Positions 8,548 through 16,775 are shown, counted from the stretch's first letter. The stretch: 64,000 nt of DNA from Herbiconiux flava (GCF_013409865.1 NZ_JACCBM010000001.1:3286001-3350000); one strand, 5' to 3'. Program-made: numbers and translations. The notes: generated by a model from the letters alone, not told the origin.

Positions 8548-8624
8548 GCGCGGACTTCGCCAAGCGTGCCTGCCACCGAGGCTCTGGAGCGGCCGGTCGG
8601 AGCCAGGCTTGGCGAAGTCCGCGC
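8548..8624. terminator. 18-bp perfect inverted repeat between convergent genes
   Basis: Arms 8548-8565 and 8607-8624 are exact reverse complements (core CGGACTTCGCCAAGC) separated by 41 bases. It lies in the 114-base gap between two convergent genes, where a two-way terminator would be expected. No T-run follows, and the loop is long for a simple terminator. A chromosomal repeat unit is an alternative. Confidence 0.5.
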
Positions 8625-8635
8625 GCGGAGCGCGC

Positions 8636-10414
8636 TCAGCGGCGCTGGGCCGCGTGCGCGATCGCCTCGGTGAGCACCGTGAGCAGGCGCGGCGAGTCCA
8701 TCGGCGGCAGCACGACCTCGATCAGCAGCGCCTTGTCGGTGGTGGCGTGTGCGAGCTCGAGAGCGGCGGCGAGCTCGTCCTGTGTCGTCGCCCGGGCCGT
8801 CACCACGCGGTCGGCGGCCCCGAAGGCGGCGGGGACGAGCGTCCAGTCCCAGGGCGCGATGTCCTGGTAGACCGCCGCCGGGCTCTGGATCTTGCGCTCG
8901 ACCGTGTACCCGTCGTTGTTCAGCAGGAAGACCACGGGCGTCGCGCCGCGGTGCAGCACGGTCGACAGCTCCTGGATGGTCAGCTGCGCCGCCCCGTCAC
9001 CCACGAACAGCACCGAGCGCCGCCCGGGCAGCGCCACCGAGGCGCCGAGCGTGGCCGGGATCGTGTACCCGATCGACGACCACACCGGCTGCCCGAGCAG
9101 GTCGCTCTCGTCCGGCAGCACCAGGTCGAGCGCCCCGTAGAACGAGGTGCCGGCGTCGGCGATCACCGTCGTCCGAGGCCGCAGCCAGCCCTGCACGGCG
9201 GCCCAGAAGTGCTCCTGGTCGAGCGGGGCGCCCGGCACGGGCGGGGCGGCGTCGGCGATCGGCGGATGCCCGACCGCGGTCACCGCGGGCCGCGACGTCT
9301 GCCCGAGCACGGCGTGCAGCGCGCGCAGCGAGTCCTCGAGCCGCACGCCGTAGAACGTGGTGTCGGCGATGCGGGCGGCGGTCAGGCCGAGCTCGACGGC
9401 CTGGTCCTCGTCGAAGCGCTGAGTGAAGAAGCCGGTCAGGAAGTCGCTCATCACGGTGCCGGCCAGCACCAGCAGCGGGGCTTCGTCGACCGCGGCGCGG
9501 GCCTCGTCGACGCGGGTGAAGGCGCCCATGTAGGTGCCGAGCGAGGCCGGGTGCGACTCGTCGAGCACGGCCTTCGACATGTTCTGCGAGGCCACGTAGA
9601 CGCCGTCGTGGTCGGCGATCTCGCGCACCAGCGGTTCGAGGCTGCGGCGATGCACCTGGGGGCCGACGAGCATCGTCACCCGGGTCGCCGAGGCGACGGC
9701 CTCGGCGAGCTCGGTGGTGAAGCGGGCGAGCTCGCCGGCGTCGCTCGTGGCCGCGACGAGCGGGTGGCGGAGGTTCGCGGCGTGCACGGTCGCCACGGCG
9801 ACGTCGGACGGGATGCCGAGGTAGACCGGCTTCGACTCCCGGAGCGCCGTCATCAGCGCGGCGTCGATGTCGCGGGTGGCGGTGGCCGCGCGCACGATGG
9901 TCGCCGAGGCGGTGACCTCGCGGTAGGCGCGGTAGAAGTGCTCGTAGTCGCCGTCGATCAGCGTGTGGTGGAGGTGGGCGCCCTCGGCCTTCTGGCTGGT
10001 GGAGGGCATCCCGGTGATCTGCACGACGGGCACGTCCTCCGAGAAGCTGCCGGCGACGCCGTTGATGGCCGAGAGCTCGCCGACGCCGAAGGTGGTGACG
10101 AGGGCGCCGAGGCCACGGCGGAGGCGGGCGTAGCCGTCGGCGGCGTAGGCCGCGTTCAGCTCGTTGGTCGAGCCGACCCAGTGCAAGCCGTCGACCGTGA
10201 CCATCTGGTCGAGCAGGCTCAGGTTGAAGTCGCCCGGCAGACCGAAGACGTGGTCGGCGCCGAGCTGCACGAGGCGGGTGGCCAGGTACTGGCCGACCGT
10301 GACGGTCGTGGCGCGGGGCGCGGACCGGGGCGCGTCATCGGGCGTGCGATCGGGTGTGTGATCGGGTGTGTGATCGGGCGCGTCAGGGGAAGTGACCGTA
10401 GGGAAGTCGCTCAT
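8636..10414 (-). CDS. Thiamine-diphosphate-dependent 2-oxoacid (indolepyruvate/pyruvate-type) decarboxylase
   Basis: A 592-residue cytoplasmic decarboxylase converting a 2-oxo acid to an aldehyde. The ThDP glutamate is E85 in TNELNAAYAADGYAR. The paired catalytic histidines of the pyruvate/indolepyruvate decarboxylase group are present (H149-H150 in LHHTL). The metal/ThDP motif GDG...N appears as VGDGAAQ...LLNNDGY in the C-terminal domain. The first 34 residues are an extension with the four-residue repeat TPD(H/R/D) encoded by 12-base DNA repeats. The start lies 3 bases after the stop of the MetF-like gene, so the two form an operon. Substrate candidates are indolepyruvate, phenylpyruvate, branched-chain oxo acids or pyruvate; sequence alone does not choose. 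Confidence 0.88.
   Translation of the reverse strand: MSDFPTVTSPDAPDHTPDHTPDRTPDDAPRSAPRATTVTVGQYLATRLVQLGADHVFGLPGDFNLSLLDQMVTVDGLHWVGSTNELNAAYAADGYARLRRGLGALVTTFGVGELSAINGVAGSFSEDVPVVQITGMPSTSQKAEGAHLHHTLIDGDYEHFYRAYREVTASATIVRAATATRDIDAALMTALRESKPVYLGIPSDVAVATVHAANLRHPLVAATSDAGELARFTTELAEAVASATRVTMLVGPQVHRRSLEPLVREIADHDGVYVASQNMSKAVLDESHPASLGTYMGAFTRVDEARAAVDEAPLLVLAGTVMSDFLTGFFTQRFDEDQAVELGLTAARIADTTFYGVRLEDSLRALHAVLGQTSRPAVTAVGHPPIADAAPPVPGAPLDQEHFWAAVQGWLRPRTTVIADAGTSFYGALDLVLPDESDLLGQPVWSSIGYTIPATLGASVALPGRRSVLFVGDGAAQLTIQELSTVLHRGATPVVFLLNNDGYTVERKIQSPAAVYQDIAPWDWTLVPAAFGAADRVVTARATTQDELAAALELAHATTDKALLIEVVLPPMDSPRLLTVLTEAIAHAAQRR
10334..10381. repeat. Four 12-base tandem repeats in decarboxylase 5' coding region
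   Basis: Units start at 10334, 10346, 10358 and 10370 with consensus GTGATCGGGTGT (plus strand). They encode APDH-TPDH-TPDR-TPDD near the N-terminus of the decarboxylase. Because 12 is a multiple of 3, copy-number change would keep the frame. Confidence 0.8.
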
Positions 10415-10417
10415 GAT

Positions 10418-11455
10418 TCATGATGACAGGCCCAGGCGCTCCGCCACGATCCCCATCGCGTCGGCGAACTCCACCTCCGCGCCGGGTGACGCGCCGCCGG
10501 ACAGGTTCACCCCGGCCACGCCGTCGAGCTCGAGCATCCGCTCGCAGAGCTCGGTGACGGCGTCGAGGCCCTCGCGGTAGGGGTCGGCCGCGTGCAGGAT
10601 GCGGTCGAGGAAGCCCTCGGGCAGCACCAGGGTGGTGAACGTGCGCAGCAGGCCGGCGCTGCCCTTGTCGATCACCATCGGGATGCACGGGATGAACGCC
10701 GGGTCGGCCCCCGCCTCGCGGGTCTCCGCGATGAAGCGCCGCACGGGCCGGGCCCCTCCGGCATGGTTGACGAAGCAGACGTCGGCACCGGCCAGCACCT
10801 TCTCGCGCAGCCGGGCGGCTCGCTTGCCGACCGGTGGGGAGGTGGGCGCCTCGGCCACCGAGACGAGGTGGCCGTCCGCGGCCGCCAGCGCGGCGAGCTG
10901 CGTGGAGTCGAGGTCGAAGACCGGCTGCGCATCCGCTCGGTCGCCGGTCGCGGTGTGGTCGCCCGTGACGCAGTGCACGCCGGCGACGCCGACCGCGCGG
11001 AGACCCGCGAGCTCCCCCTCGAGGGCCACGCGGTTGCGGTCGCGGCAGTTCAGGCCGGTCCAGACGGCGACGCCCTGCTGCTGGATCAGGTGGGCGCGGT
11101 AGCTCGGCGGGAACTGCACCCGGCTGCGGCCCGAGTCGCCCGCGAGGGTGGCGTCGACCCGTCCGGCGAGCGCGGAGGCGCAGTCGGCGAGCGAGACGCG
11201 GTCGAGTGAGCGGGCGGGGAAGTCGGCGACGACGATCGGGCGGGTCGCCAGCAGGGCGCGCATCGCGGCGGCGCCGGACTGAGGTTCGACGGGCTCGGGG
11301 CGCGCTGCGCCGTGCCACCGCACCGTCGGCGTGTCGAGGAACACGCAGCGGAACTCCCCCACCTCGCACGTGCCGTCGAAGTCGACGCCGCCGCAGGGCC
11401 CGTACTCCATGTGCTTCGGGCAGGTCGCGCGCTGCCCCGGCGTCACGACGCTCAT
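10418..11455 (-). CDS. MetF-like methylenetetrahydrofolate reductase with N-terminal Cys-rich domain
   Basis: A 345-residue protein. The N-terminus carries C12, C21, C30 and C37 in CPKHMEYGPCGGV and TCEVGEFRCVF. This matches the small Cys-rich domain usually found at the C-terminus of a MetF-related family of C1 enzymes. The rest is a TIM-barrel of the methylenetetrahydrofolate reductase type (for example GLRAVGVAGVHCVTGDHTA and NLSGGASPGAEVEF). It probably handles folate-bound C1 units, for example after a demethylation, rather than making methionine. It is first in a two-gene operon with the oxoacid decarboxylase. A -10 box ends 8 bases before the ATG, so the mRNA may be leaderless. Confidence 0.78.
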   Translation of the reverse strand: MSVVTPGQRATCPKHMEYGPCGGVDFDGTCEVGEFRCVFLDTPTVRWHGAARPEPVEPQSGAAAMRALLATRPIVVADFPARSLDRVSLADCASALAGRVDATLAGDSGRSRVQFPPSYRAHLIQQQGVAVWTGLNCRDRNRVALEGELAGLRAVGVAGVHCVTGDHTATGDRADAQPVFDLDSTQLAALAAADGHLVSVAEAPTSPPVGKRAARLREKVLAGADVCFVNHAGGARPVRRFIAETREAGADPAFIPCIPMVIDKGSAGLLRTFTTLVLPEGFLDRILHAADPYREGLDAVTELCERMLELDGVAGVNLSGGASPGAEVEFADAMGIVAERLGLSS

Positions 11456-11462
11456 GCCGCCA

Positions 11463-11468
11463 ATGCTA
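11463..11468 (-). promoter_or_regulatory. -10 box TAGCAT of the MetF-like gene (leaderless)
   Basis: TAGCAT on the minus strand ends 8 bases before the ATG at 11455, which places the transcription start at or next to the start codon. There is no ribosome site. Confidence 0.5.
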
Positions 11469-11474
11469 GCCGTC

Positions 11475-11480
11475 TAGGCT
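11475..11480 (+). promoter_or_regulatory. Candidate -10 box TAGGCT for allantoinase
   Basis: TAGGCT in the 61-base divergent gap would start an mRNA with a leader of about 29 bases holding the ribosome site GAGGAG before ATG 11517. Confidence 0.4.
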
Positions 11481-11516
11481 TGATCCACGTCGCACCGCCC
11501 GAGCCCGAGGAGCCCC

Positions 11517-12953
11517 ATGACCGTGCCCTACGACCTCGTCGTCCGCTCCCGATCCGTGCTCGTCGACGGCGGTTGGCGCGAGGCCGCCGTGGCCGTGCGC
11601 GACGGCCTGATCGCCGCGATCGCCGAGTACGACGAGGAGCTCGAGGCGCACGAGACGGTCACGCTGACCGAAGGGCAGGTGCTCGTGCCGGGCGTCGTCG
11701 ACACCCACGTGCACGTGAACGAGCCGGGCCGCACCGAGTGGGAGGGCTTCACCACCGCCACCCGCGCCGCCGCCGCCGGGGGCGTGACGACCATCGTCGA
11801 CATGCCGCTGAACAGCATCCCGCCCACCACCACCGTCGAGGGCCTCGCCGTCAAGCGCGAGGCCGCCGCCCCGCAGGCGAGCGTCGACGTCGGGTTCTGG
11901 GGCGGGGCGATCCCGTCGAGCCTCGGCGCCCTCGAGCCGCTGTGGAATGCGGGCGTCTTCGGCTTCAAGGCCTTCCTCGCCCCCTCGGGCGTCGACGAGT
12001 TTCCGCATCTCAGCACCCCCGAGCTCCGCCGGGCCCTCGAGGAGATCGCCGGGTTCGGCGGGTTGCTCATCGTGCACGCCGAAGATCCGGATGCGCTCGA
12101 CGCCGCCGCGGCGACACCCACGTCCTCGGCCGCCGCCGGGGCCTCCGGCCCCTCGTCGAGCCCCTCGGCCGCCCCCGACGGCCGCGACTACGACGCCTTC
12201 GTCGCCTCCCGCCCCGATGCAGCCGAGCAGGACGCGATCGCCCACGTCATCGACGGCGTGCGCGCCACCGGAGCCCGCGCCCACATCCTGCACCTCTCCA
12301 GCGCCCGCGCCCTCGACGCCATCCGCGCGGCGAAGGCCGAGGGCCTGCCGCTCACCGTCGAGACCTGTCCGCACTACCTGGCGTTCTCGGCCGAGCAGAT
12401 CCCCGACGGGGCGACCCAGTTCAAGTGCTGCCCGCCCATCCGCGACGAGGCCAACCGCGACCTGCTCTGGGAGGCCCTCGTCGACGGAACGATCGACCTC
12501 GTGGCGAGCGACCACTCCCCCTCGACCGCCGAGCTGAAGTTCGCCGGCGACGGCGACTTCCAGGAGGCCTGGGGCGGCATCTCGGGCATGCAGCTGTCGT
12601 TCCCGGCGGTCTGGACGGCGGCCCGCGAGCGCGGCATCCCGCTCGAGCGGGTGCTCGGCTGGATGAGCGCGAACACCGCCGCCTTCGTCGGCCTCGCGCA
12701 GAAGGGCGCCATCGAAGCCGGCCGGGACGCCGACCTCGTGGCCTTCGCCCCCGAGGAGGAGTTCGCGGTCGACGCGACGGCGCTGGCGCACAAGAACCCG
12801 GTGTCGGCCTACGACGGCCGCACCCTCCACGGCGTGGTCGCGACCACGTGGCTCCGCGGCCGCATCGTGCACGGCGGAGCCGGCGAGCTGCTCGACGAGG
12901 GCACCCGCGCACCCCTCGGCGAGCTGCTCTCGCGCCCGGGTTCCACCGACTGA
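11517..12953 (+). CDS. allB: Allantoinase
   Basis: A 478-residue cytoplasmic, binuclear-metal cyclic amidohydrolase that opens allantoin to allantoate. Metal and catalytic residues are visible: H64 and H66 ([10 protein letters not shown]), the carbamylated lysine K151 ([11 protein letters not shown]), H187 (IVHAED), H259 (HILHLSS) and D332 (ASDHSPS). The [12 protein letters not shown] segment after the HxH is the allantoinase form rather than the dihydropyrimidinase form. Residues 198-222 are a Ser/Ala/Pro-rich insert not needed for the fold. It starts the urate block and precedes uricase on the same strand. The GAGGAG site supports ATG 11517. Confidence 0.93.
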   Translation: MTVPYDLVVRSRSVLVDGGWREAAVAVRDGLIAAIAEYDEELEAHETVTLTEGQVLVPGVVDTHVHVNEPGRTEWEGFTTATRAAAAGGVTTIVDMPLNSIPPTTTVEGLAVKREAAAPQASVDVGFWGGAIPSSLGALEPLWNAGVFGFKAFLAPSGVDEFPHLSTPELRRALEEIAGFGGLLIVHAEDPDALDAAAATPTSSAAAGASGPSSSPSAAPDGRDYDAFVASRPDAAEQDAIAHVIDGVRATGARAHILHLSSARALDAIRAAKAEGLPLTVETCPHYLAFSAEQIPDGATQFKCCPPIRDEANRDLLWEALVDGTIDLVASDHSPSTAELKFAGDGDFQEAWGGISGMQLSFPAVWTAARERGIPLERVLGWMSANTAAFVGLAQKGAIEAGRDADLVAFAPEEEFAVDATALAHKNPVSAYDGRTLHGVVATTWLRGRIVHGGAGELLDEGTRAPLGELLSRPGSTD

Positions 12954-13078
12954 ACCGCCTTGTAAATTGGACGTAAATTCCGCGCCCCGGCCACCGCATC
13001 CGTCATCTGGGCCGGCGGCCTGCCGACAGACTGGAGGCGCGCGGTACCGAGCGTCCTCCGCGCAGTGAGCAGGAGACC

Positions 13079-14002
13079 ATGGCCATCGTCCTCGGAGAGC
13101 ACCAGTACGGCAAAGCCGAGAACCGCATCGTGCGCATCTACCGCGACAGCCCGCGGCACGAGATCCACGACGTCAACGTCTCGACCGCCCTGCGCGGCGC
13201 CTTCGACCCGGCCCACCTGACGGGTGACCAGGGCGCGGTGCTGCCGACCGACACCCAGAAGCAGACCGCCTACTCCTACGCCAAGGAGAAGGGGCTCACC
13301 TCGATCGAGCCCTACGGCCTCACCCTCGCGGCGCACTTCGTCGACGACGTCGAGCCCGTCACCGGTGCCCGCATCGAGATCGAGGAGTACGAGTGGGAGC
13401 GGGCCGTCGTCGACGGCGCCGAGCACGACCACACCTTCGTGCGGAAGGGCCAGGAGGTGCGCACCGCCGCCATCACGGTGGAGGGCGTCGGCGCCGATCA
13501 GACGAGCCACGTGATCGGCGGCTTCAAGGATCTGGTGCTGCTGAAGACCACCGGCTCCGAGTTCCACGGCTTCCTCGAAGACCCGTACACCGTGCTCGAG
13601 CCCACCAGCGACCGCATCATGGCGACCTCGCTGGTGGCCAAGTGGCGCTTCGTGATGGACGAGGTGGGCGACCCCGCCGCCTTCGACTGGGAGGGCGTGT
13701 ACCTCGGCATCAAGCGCACCGTGATCGAGGTCTTCGCCACGCTGCACTCGCTCGCCCTGCAGCAGACGCTCTACGAGATGGGCAAGGCGGTGCTCGAGCA
13801 GTACCCGTTCCTCGCCGAGATCCGCATGTCGGCGCCGAACAAGCACCACTTCCTCTACGACCTCTCGCCGTTCGGCCTCACCAACGACAACGAGGTCTTC
13901 AACGCGGATGACCGTCCCTACGGTCTCATCCAGGCCTCCGTCGTGCGCGACGACGCCCCCGCGGCCGGCTCGGCCTGGACGATCGCGGGCGGCTTCGCCT
14001 GA
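13079..14002 (+). CDS. Urate oxidase (uricase)
   Basis: A 307-residue cofactor-free enzyme oxidising urate to 5-hydroxyisourate. It has the two tandem T-fold domains, with the active-site Thr-Asp segment in LPTDTQKQTAYSYAK. Other family hallmarks are the early GKAENRIVRIYRD stretch and the late SAPNKHHFLYDLSPFG stretch, containing the conserved His and Asn. ATG 13079 has the ribosome site AGGAG. It is the plus-strand neighbour of allantoinase and convergent with HIU hydrolase, only 9 bases away. The products of the two following minus-strand genes complete the conversion to S-allantoin. Confidence 0.95.
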   Translation: MAIVLGEHQYGKAENRIVRIYRDSPRHEIHDVNVSTALRGAFDPAHLTGDQGAVLPTDTQKQTAYSYAKEKGLTSIEPYGLTLAAHFVDDVEPVTGARIEIEEYEWERAVVDGAEHDHTFVRKGQEVRTAAITVEGVGADQTSHVIGGFKDLVLLKTTGSEFHGFLEDPYTVLEPTSDRIMATSLVAKWRFVMDEVGDPAAFDWEGVYLGIKRTVIEVFATLHSLALQQTLYEMGKAVLEQYPFLAEIRMSAPNKHHFLYDLSPFGLTNDNEVFNADDRPYGLIQASVVRDDAPAAGSAWTIAGGFA

Positions 14003-14011
14003 ACCGCTTTT

Positions 14012-14356
14012 CTAGCTGCCGCGGTAGGTGGAGTAGGCGAAGGGGCTGAGCAGCAGGGGCACATGGTAGTGCGCGCCGGCGTCGGCGAGGTCGAAGGTGA
14101 TCTGCACCTCGGGGTAGAACGCCTTCACCTCCTGCTCGGCGAAGTACGTCGCCGTGTCGAAGCTCACCCGGTACCGCCCCGGCTTCAGCGCGACGGGCCC
14201 GAGGCTCGTCACGCGCCCGTCCTCGTCGGTGGTCGCCGAGCCGATCATCACCCAGTTGCCCACCTCGTCGTGCTCGAGGATGACCGGCACCCCCGCCGCC
14301 GGGCGCCCGATCACGGAGTCGAGCACGTGCGTGGTGACGTGGCTGCGTTCGGTCAT
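14012..14356 (-). CDS. uraH: 5-hydroxyisourate hydrolase (transthyretin-like)
   Basis: A 114-residue transthyretin-like enzyme hydrolysing 5-hydroxyisourate to OHCU, the second step after uricase. Both family signatures are present: THVLDSVIGRPA near the N-terminus and the C-terminal tetrapeptide YRGS, which is the very end of the protein. The catalytic His and Arg fall in these segments. The length is normal for a cytoplasmic form without a signal peptide. A GAGGAG site supports ATG 14356. It follows uraD on the minus strand, separated by a repeat-filled 72-base spacer. Confidence 0.94.
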   Translation of the reverse strand: MTERSHVTTHVLDSVIGRPAAGVPVILEHDEVGNWVMIGSATTDEDGRVTSLGPVALKPGRYRVSFDTATYFAEQEVKAFYPEVQITFDLADAGAHYHVPLLLSPFAYSTYRGS

Positions 14357-14372
14357 GCTGCTCCTCTTATAA

Positions 14373-14424
14373 GGCTGGCGTTCAGGGCTGGCGTTCAGGG
14401 CGGTCGTTCAGGGCTGTCGGTCGG
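14373..14424. repeat. Four degenerate 13-base tandem repeats between uraD and uraH
   Basis: Units GGCTGGCGTTCAG (14373-14385 and 14386-14398, identical), GGCGGTCGTTCAG (14399-14411) and a decayed fourth copy (14412-14424) fill nearly all of the spacer between the uraD stop and the uraH leader. The period is not a multiple of 3 and the repeats are non-coding. Confidence 0.75.
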
Positions 14425-14428
14425 CTGC

Positions 14429-14938
14429 TCAGTCGGCGGCCGGATCGGGCGGGTACAGGCTCGCGAGCCGCAGCATCGTGATGTCGTGCAGCTCCCCCGC
14501 GACCGTGGCCGCCTCGGCCGCATCGTCGAGCAGCAGCCTCCGCCGCAGCTCCTGCAGGATCTCGCTCCGCCCGCGCCCCGCCGCCCGGATCAGGAACACC
14601 CGGTCGAACCGCGCCTCGTACTCCCGGTTGCCGGTAGTGATCTCCTCGGCGAGCGCCGCGTCCGAGGCGTCGGCCGCCGACTGCTCCGAGCGGCTGAACC
14701 GCTGCGCCTGCCCCTCGCCGGCGGCCCGCTCCCCGATCCGCGGATGGTGGGCGAGTGCCGCCTCCACCTCCGCCGGGGTCAGCGACGACACCACCCGGTC
14801 GGCCACGGCCAGCAGCTGATCGTGCGACGGGAACGGCGCCGCAGCGGCCACCTCGTCGACGAAGCGATCCACCCCGAGGCACGACCGCAGCGCCTCCCGG
14901 AACTCCGGGCTGTCGACGGGCGCTGGCGCGTTCTCCAT
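14429..14938 (-). CDS. uraD: OHCU decarboxylase
   Basis: A 169-residue helical enzyme that decarboxylates 2-oxo-4-hydroxy-4-carboxy-5-ureidoimidazoline to S-allantoin, the third urate step. The catalytic His lies in the family motif AHHPRIGE (about residue 64). Further along are the conserved segment LAEEITTGNREYEARFDRVF (about 102-121) and a C-terminal ELHDITMLRLASLY helix. Upstream, a -10 box TAAGCT ends 7 bases before the ATG with no room for a ribosome site, so a leaderless mRNA is likely. It is divergent from the cytidylyltransferase gene only 22 bases away. Confidence 0.93.
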   Translation of the reverse strand: MENAPAPVDSPEFREALRSCLGVDRFVDEVAAAAPFPSHDQLLAVADRVVSSLTPAEVEAALAHHPRIGERAAGEGQAQRFSRSEQSAADASDAALAEEITTGNREYEARFDRVFLIRAAGRGRSEILQELRRRLLLDDAAEAATVAGELHDITMLRLASLYPPDPAAD

Positions 14939-14944
14939 GCCCCC

Positions 14945-14950
14945 AGCTTA
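14945..14950 (-). promoter_or_regulatory. -10 box TAAGCT of uraD (leaderless)
   Basis: The minus-strand hexamer ends 7 bases before the uraD ATG. It shares its TA (14949-14950) with the opposing -10 box of the plus-strand gene. Confidence 0.5.
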
Positions 14951-14954
14951 CGAT
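14949..14954 (+). promoter_or_regulatory. -10 box TACGAT of the cytidylyltransferase gene (leaderless)
   Basis: TACGAT ends 7 bases before ATG 14961, so transcription should begin at or beside the A of ATG. It overlaps the uraD -10 box by two bases. Confidence 0.5.
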
Positions 14955-14960
14955 GAGGAC

Positions 14961-15581
14961 ATGTCCCCCTCGCGCTCGGTCGGTGTGCTGCTGGCCGCCG
15001 GCGCCGGCCGCCGGATGGGCCGCCCGAAGGCCCTCGTCACCGCCTCCGATGGCGAACCCTGGCTCACGCACGGCGTGCAGGTGCTGCTCGAGGGGGGCTG
15101 CGACGAGGTGCTCGTCGTGCTCGGCGCCGCCGCCGACGAGGCCCGCCCCCTCCTGGCCGGCCTGCTCGTCGATCCGCGGGTCGGAACGACGGATGCCCGT
15201 ACCTGGGCCGAGGGCCTCTCCGCCTCCCTGGCGCACGGCGTCGGCGCGGCGGTCGAGGCGGGCGCCGACGTCGTCGTGGTGACGCTCGTCGACCTGCCCG
15301 GCCTCCGTCCCGAGGCCGTGGAGCGCCTCCGCGCCGGAGCCCACCGCCGCACCCTGGCGCAGGCCTTCTACGAGGGGCGGCCCGGGCATCCGGTGGTCAT
15401 CGGGTCCGAGCACGCCGAGGCGCTGATCGCCGCGCTCGACGCCTCGCACGCCGACCGCGGCGCCCGGGCGTTCCTCGTCGCGAACGGGGCGACGGAAGTC
15501 GACTGCAGCGACCTCGGAGGCGGCGACGACGTCGACCGGCCGGTGCGAGCATCCGGAGCACCTGCTGAGAGCCGGGAATGA
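14961..15581 (+). CDS. MobA/MocA-like molybdenum-cofactor cytidylyltransferase
   Basis: A 206-residue nucleotidyltransferase of the MobA/MocA type, which would load CMP onto molybdopterin for xanthine-dehydrogenase-class enzymes. The nucleotide-binding start is LLAAGAGRRMGRPKAL, the metal-binding aspartate is in DLPGL, and GRPGHPVV is the usual third motif. Xanthine dehydrogenase makes the urate that this cluster consumes but is not in the window, so this gene is an indirect sign that it exists elsewhere in the genome. ATG 14961 fits a leaderless start; an ATG 24 bases upstream overlaps uraD. A different NTP-transferase role remains possible. Confidence 0.75.
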   Translation: MSPSRSVGVLLAAGAGRRMGRPKALVTASDGEPWLTHGVQVLLEGGCDEVLVVLGAAADEARPLLAGLLVDPRVGTTDARTWAEGLSASLAHGVGAAVEAGADVVVVTLVDLPGLRPEAVERLRAGAHRRTLAQAFYEGRPGHPVVIGSEHAEALIAALDASHADRGARAFLVANGATEVDCSDLGGGDDVDRPVRASGAPAESRE

Positions 15582-15609
15582 AGCCGCTCGACGGGGGTTG
15601 ACTGTCGGT

Positions 15610-16266
15610 ATGACTGCAACAGGACTCAGCACCATCGGTTTCATCGGCGCCGGCAACATCGGCGGGCAGCTCGCGCGGCTCGCCGTCGCGCACGGCTACT
15701 CGGTCGTGATCAGCAACTCGCGGGGGCCCGAGACGCTCGCCTCGCTCGTCGCCGAGCTCGGCCCGCAGGCGCGCGCGGCGACCCCGGCCGAGGCCGCGGA
15801 GGCCGGTGACATCGTCGTCGTGACCGTGCCGCTGAAGGCGTACAAGGCCGTGCCCGTCGAGCCGCTCGCCGGCAAGACCGTGATCGACACGAACAACTAC
15901 TACTTCGAGCGCGACGGGCGCATCCCCGAGCTCGACGAGGAGAAGACGACCGTCTCGGGCATGCTGCAGGAGCACCTGCCGACCTCGACCGTCGTCAAGG
16001 CGTTCAACAACATCATGGCGGCCGATCTCACCACCGACGGCCGCCCGGCCGGCGACCCCGACCGCCGCGCCCTCCCGATCGCGGGCGACGACGCCGCCGC
16101 CAAGACCCTCGTCAGCACCCTCCTCGACGAGTTCGGCTTCGACGCGGTCGACGCGGGCCCCCTCGCCGACTCCTGGCGTTTCGAGCGCGACCGCCCGGCC
16201 TACGTCATCCGCATGACGGCCGCGGAAGTCCCCGCCAAGCTCGCGGCGGCGGGCACCCGCCCCTAG
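15610..16266 (+). CDS. NADPH:F420-reductase-like Rossmann protein
   Basis: A 218-residue dinucleotide-binding protein with GFIGAGNIGGQLARLAVAHG at the N-terminus and the NSRG segment after the second strand, where Ser/Arg favour NADP. It belongs to the family that includes F420H2:NADP oxidoreductase (Fno/NpdG). Conserved segments VKAFNNIMA and DTNNYY fit that group. Because this genome makes F420, hydride exchange between NADPH and F420 is a reasonable role, but related proteins of this family act on other substrates. ATG 15610 is chosen; a TTG at 15598 in the same frame is possible. Confidence 0.72.
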   Translation: MTATGLSTIGFIGAGNIGGQLARLAVAHGYSVVISNSRGPETLASLVAELGPQARAATPAEAAEAGDIVVVTVPLKAYKAVPVEPLAGKTVIDTNNYYFERDGRIPELDEEKTTVSGMLQEHLPTSTVVKAFNNIMAADLTTDGRPAGDPDRRALPIAGDDAAAKTLVSTLLDEFGFDAVDAGPLADSWRFERDRPAYVIRMTAAEVPAKLAAAGTRP

Positions 16267-16369
16267 CTGCTCCAGGGCCCACCCCCCCTCGCGGGAGGCA
16301 GAGCCCGCGGGAGGCGGGGCCGATTATTTGAGTAGGAAGTGCTCACGGCGCCTTCGAGCGCCTCGGCCG

Positions 16370-16375
16370 TAGGGT
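16370..16375 (+). promoter_or_regulatory. -10 box TAGGGT of small secreted protein gene (leaderless)
   Basis: TAGGGT ends 9 bases before ATG 16384. There is no ribosome site in between. Confidence 0.4.
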
Positions 16376-16383
16376 CGTCTTCC

Positions 16384-16752
16384 ATGACATCCGACCCGTC
16401 CCACGACCGCGGGCGTCTCGCCCGAGCGGTAGCGTCCGCCGTCGTCGCCGTGGTGGTCGCGACGGCCGGGATGCTGGGCGGTGCGGCCGCGGCACGTGCC
16501 GAGATGACCGACCCGCCGATGCAGGCGAACGTCGACTGGATACCCGAGCCGCAGCTGAGCTTCAATGTCGTCGGAGGGGTACCGGCGAGCCTCCAGGGCA
16601 GCTGGCAGCTCGACCGCATCGACGACTCGGGGTTCGCCTACGCGCCGGTCGCTCCGAGCGGGTGGGTGACGCCGGGTCCGGTCGAGAGGTTCAACGAGTA
16701 CAAGGGCGGGGGCTGCTCGGCCTCGGGGTTCGTGATCCGCTGCCAGAACTGA
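16384..16752 (+). CDS. Small secreted protein, unknown function
   Basis: A 122-residue protein I do not recognise. A signal peptide is clear: basic residues (HDRGRLAR), then a long hydrophobic run AVASAVVAVVVATAGMLGGA, and a likely cleavage after ARA near residue 40. The mature part, about 82 residues, is rich in Pro and Gly with a pair of Cys close to the end (GGGCSASGFVIRCQN) that could form a disulfide. It sits alone between a Rossmann protein and the convergent RpiR regulator, and nothing links it to purine use. Confidence 0.6.
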   Translation: MTSDPSHDRGRLARAVASAVVAVVVATAGMLGGAAAARAEMTDPPMQANVDWIPEPQLSFNVVGGVPASLQGSWQLDRIDDSGFAYAPVAPSGWVTPGPVERFNEYKGGGCSASGFVIRCQN

Positions 16753-16775
16753 GGTGAGGGCGGGGCAGCCGTGCG

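Noticed and set aside
16263..16619. Small minus-strand frame opposite the secreted protein gene
   Set aside because: The plus strand encodes a clear signal peptide and has a -10 box. The minus frame has no ribosome site or recognisable content.
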